From Sphingomonadales bacterium UBA656 (GTDB taxonomy: Bacteria; Pseudomonadota; Alphaproteobacteria; Sphingomonadales; Sphingomonadaceae), in contig DBOC01000015.1 of assembly GCA_002299895.1 (NCBI GenBank), positions 122,341-186,340 of the forward strand: a stretch of DNA of 64,000 bases, read 5' to 3'. The notes under the pieces were generated by a model. The model saw nothing but the letters and a program-made list of their open reading frames with translations. It was not told the origin of the DNA and made no database searches. The position numbers were made by a program, and so were the translations under genes. Shown here piece by piece: positions 62,739 to 64,000 of this stretch. Each line of letters starts with the position of its first letter. Position 1 is the first letter of the stretch.

Positions 62739-63026
62739 ATGGCATTTCGTCCATTGCATGATCGCGTTCTCGTCCGTCGGGTCGAGGCCGAAGCAAAAAC
62801 CGCTGGCGGGATCATCATCCCTGATACAGCTCAGGAAAAGCCACAAGAAGGCGAAGTCGTCTCGGTTGGCACAGGCACCCGCGCTGACGACGGCACGGTG
62901 ACCGCGCTTGACGTTAAGGCTGGTGACAAGATTTTGTTCGGCAAATGGTCGGGCACTGAAGTCAAGATCGACGGTGAAGACCTGTTGATCATGAAGGAAT
63001 CGGATATCTTGGGTATCGTTTCCTAA
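62739..63026 (+). CDS. groES: Co-chaperonin GroES
   Basis: 95-residue Hsp10 capping GroEL. FRPLHDRVLVRRVE start, mobile loop TAGGIIIPDTAQEKPQEG and C-terminal EDLLIMKESDILGIV are standard. AAGGA precedes ATG 62739. Controlled by the upstream RpoH-type promoter and CIRCE element. Confidence 0.98.
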   Translation: MAFRPLHDRVLVRRVEAEAKTAGGIIIPDTAQEKPQEGEVVSVGTGTRADDGTVTALDVKAGDKILFGKWSGTEVKIDGEDLLIMKESDILGIVS

Positions 63027-63040
63027 GTTATCGCAAACTC

Positions 63041-63098
63041 CGTCACCCTGAACCTGCTTCAGGGTCTGAATAGATACTGAAACAAATTCAGCATGACG
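63041..63098. repeat. Palindromic REP-like element between groES and groEL
   Basis: Left arm CGTCACCCTGAACCTGCTTC at 63041, right arm ending GCATGACG at 63098; the arms are imperfect inverted copies related to the element at 54657-54746. It lies inside the groESL operon, starting 14 bases after the groES stop. Confidence 0.8.
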
Positions 63099-63136
63099 GC
63101 TTTGAAAAATAGAGTTCAAACTAAAGGAAAAATATC

Positions 63137-64000
63137 ATGGCTGCTAAAGACGTGAAATTCGGCCGCGATGCGCGTGAACGCATCCTGCGCGGCGTAGACA
63201 TCCTCGCCGATGCGGTGAAGGTAACTTTGGGTCCAAAGGGACGCAATGTTGTCATTGACAAAAGCTTCGGCGCACCACGCATCACCAAGGACGGCGTTAC
63301 CGTCGCCAAGGAAATCGAACTGAAGGATAAGTTCGAAAACATGGGTGCGCAGATGCTGCGCGAAGTGGCCAGCAAGGCGAATGACGCTGCTGGTGACGGC
63401 ACGACCACTGCCACCGTTCTTGCACAAGCGATCGTTCGCGAAGGCATGAAGTCGGTTGCAGCGGGCATGAACCCAATGGACCTGAAGCGCGGTATCGACA
63501 CAGCCGTAAACACGGTTGTCGCTGATCTTGTTAAGCGTTCAAAGCCAGTCGCGGGTTCTGCGGAAATCGCACAGGTCGGCACAATTTCTGCCAATGGTGA
63601 AGCTGAAATCGGTAAGATGATTGCAGACGCCATGGAGAAGGTCGGCAAAGAAGGCGTTATCACCGTCGAAGAAGCTAAGGGCCGTGAAAGCGAGCTCGAA
63701 GTTGTCGAAGGTATGCAGTTCGACCGTGGCTATCTGTCGCCCTATTTCATCACCAACACCGAGAAGATGTCGGTCGAGTTGGACAACCCATATATCCTGA
63801 TCCACGAAAAGAAGCTCGGCAACTTGCAAGCCATGTTGCCAATCCTTGAAGCTGTGGTGCAGTCGGGCCGTCCATTGCTGATCATCGCTGAAGACGTTGA
63901 AGGCGAAGCGCTTGCAACTTTGGTCGTCAACAAGCTGCGTGGCGGCTTGAAGATTGCTGCGGTGAAGGCACCTGGCTTTGGCGATCGTCGCAAGGCGATG
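63137..64000 (+). CDS. groL: Chaperonin GroEL (3' end outside window)
   Basis: First 288 codons of the 60-kDa chaperonin; the frame is open to the window edge. Equatorial-domain ATP motifs are seen: KVTLGPKGRNVVIDKS and AGDGTTTATVLA (catalytic Asp of GDGTTT), then the start of the apical domain (EGMQFDRGYLSPYF). AAAGGAA lies upstream of ATG 63137. Co-transcribed with groES despite the intervening repeat. Confidence 0.98.
   Translation, partial: MAAKDVKFGRDARERILRGVDILADAVKVTLGPKGRNVVIDKSFGAPRITKDGVTVAKEIELKDKFENMGAQMLREVASKANDAAGDGTTTATVLAQAIVREGMKSVAAGMNPMDLKRGIDTAVNTVVADLVKRSKPVAGSAEIAQVGTISANGEAEIGKMIADAMEKVGKEGVITVEEAKGRESELEVVEGMQFDRGYLSPYFITNTEKMSVELDNPYILIHEKKLGNLQAMLPILEAVVQSGRPLLIIAEDVEGEALATLVVNKLRGGLKIAAVKAPGFGDRRKAM

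Overview
The window comes from an alphaproteobacterial chromosome, most likely order Sphingomonadales (a Sphingorhabdus/Sphingopyxis-like organism). The supporting evidence is the Entner-Doudoroff cluster order zwf-edd-glk-eda-pgl, a single-cysteine DksA, TrcR (DUF1013), DUF1192, ATP12 and alpha-type SspB genes, a large TonB-dependent receptor, and a short palindromic GTCACCCTGAAC-type repeat that I know from sphingomonad genomes. Base composition is moderate-GC. It is mostly housekeeping chromosome. I see no rRNA, tRNA, CRISPR, insertion sequence, integrase or phage gene.

Layout. 1-8244 (+): the end of PBP1A, prfB, then a beta-oxidation operon (AMACR-type CoA racemase, thiolase, FadB-type bifunctional enzyme) with a perfect 16-bp palindrome upstream. 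8315-10915 (-): TonB receptor, sharing a bidirectional terminator with that operon. 11132-14355 (+): a fused E1 alpha/beta 2-oxoacid dehydrogenase translationally coupled to an unusual acyltransferase. 14457-20038: Entner-Doudoroff operon. 20091-25247: dksA (-), serS-surE, two small minus-strand genes, rimO. 25248-28326: lipid genes (DUF1295 protein, acyltransferase, KAS III) and two very small minus-strand genes, one a PspC-domain protein. 28552-32307: recF, clpA, DUF1192. 32390-37571: quinone oxidoreductase, hydrolase, trcR, metallo-hydrolase, dinB. 37637-43444: a TetR regulator followed by a run of poorly characterised enzymes. 43565-50090: ribB(X)-ribH running into mccB-mccA-MaoC-CitE-like lyase (leucine/methylcrotonyl-CoA catabolism). 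50087-59797: acnA, crcB-rluC, repeat element, HAD phosphatase-membrane protein-ATP12, DUF3429, gmk, fumC, sspB. 59891-62573: hisB-hisH-hisA-hisF. 62603-64000: heat-shock promoter, CIRCE, groES and the 5' part of groEL.

How the genes work together. Sugar acids flow through Entner-Doudoroff to pyruvate, while acnA and fumC serve the TCA cycle. Two acyl-CoA degradation modules are present: methyl-branched/fatty acyl-CoA at 3660-8244 and the methylcrotonyl-CoA branch at 45290-50090. Several genes form tightly overlapping operons (ATGA, GTGA or TGATG junctions).

The most unusual signal is the E1-fusion/acyltransferase pair. The acyltransferase keeps the GxSxG nucleophile and the active-site His, but has Met where malonyl-transferases have the carboxylate-binding Arg, so it probably handles a non-malonyl acyl group. 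It also contains an 80-bp patch of about 22% GC. After start-codon correction no stretch longer than 300 bases lacks a gene. The longest spacers are 20556-20836, 52763-53019 and 28327-28551.
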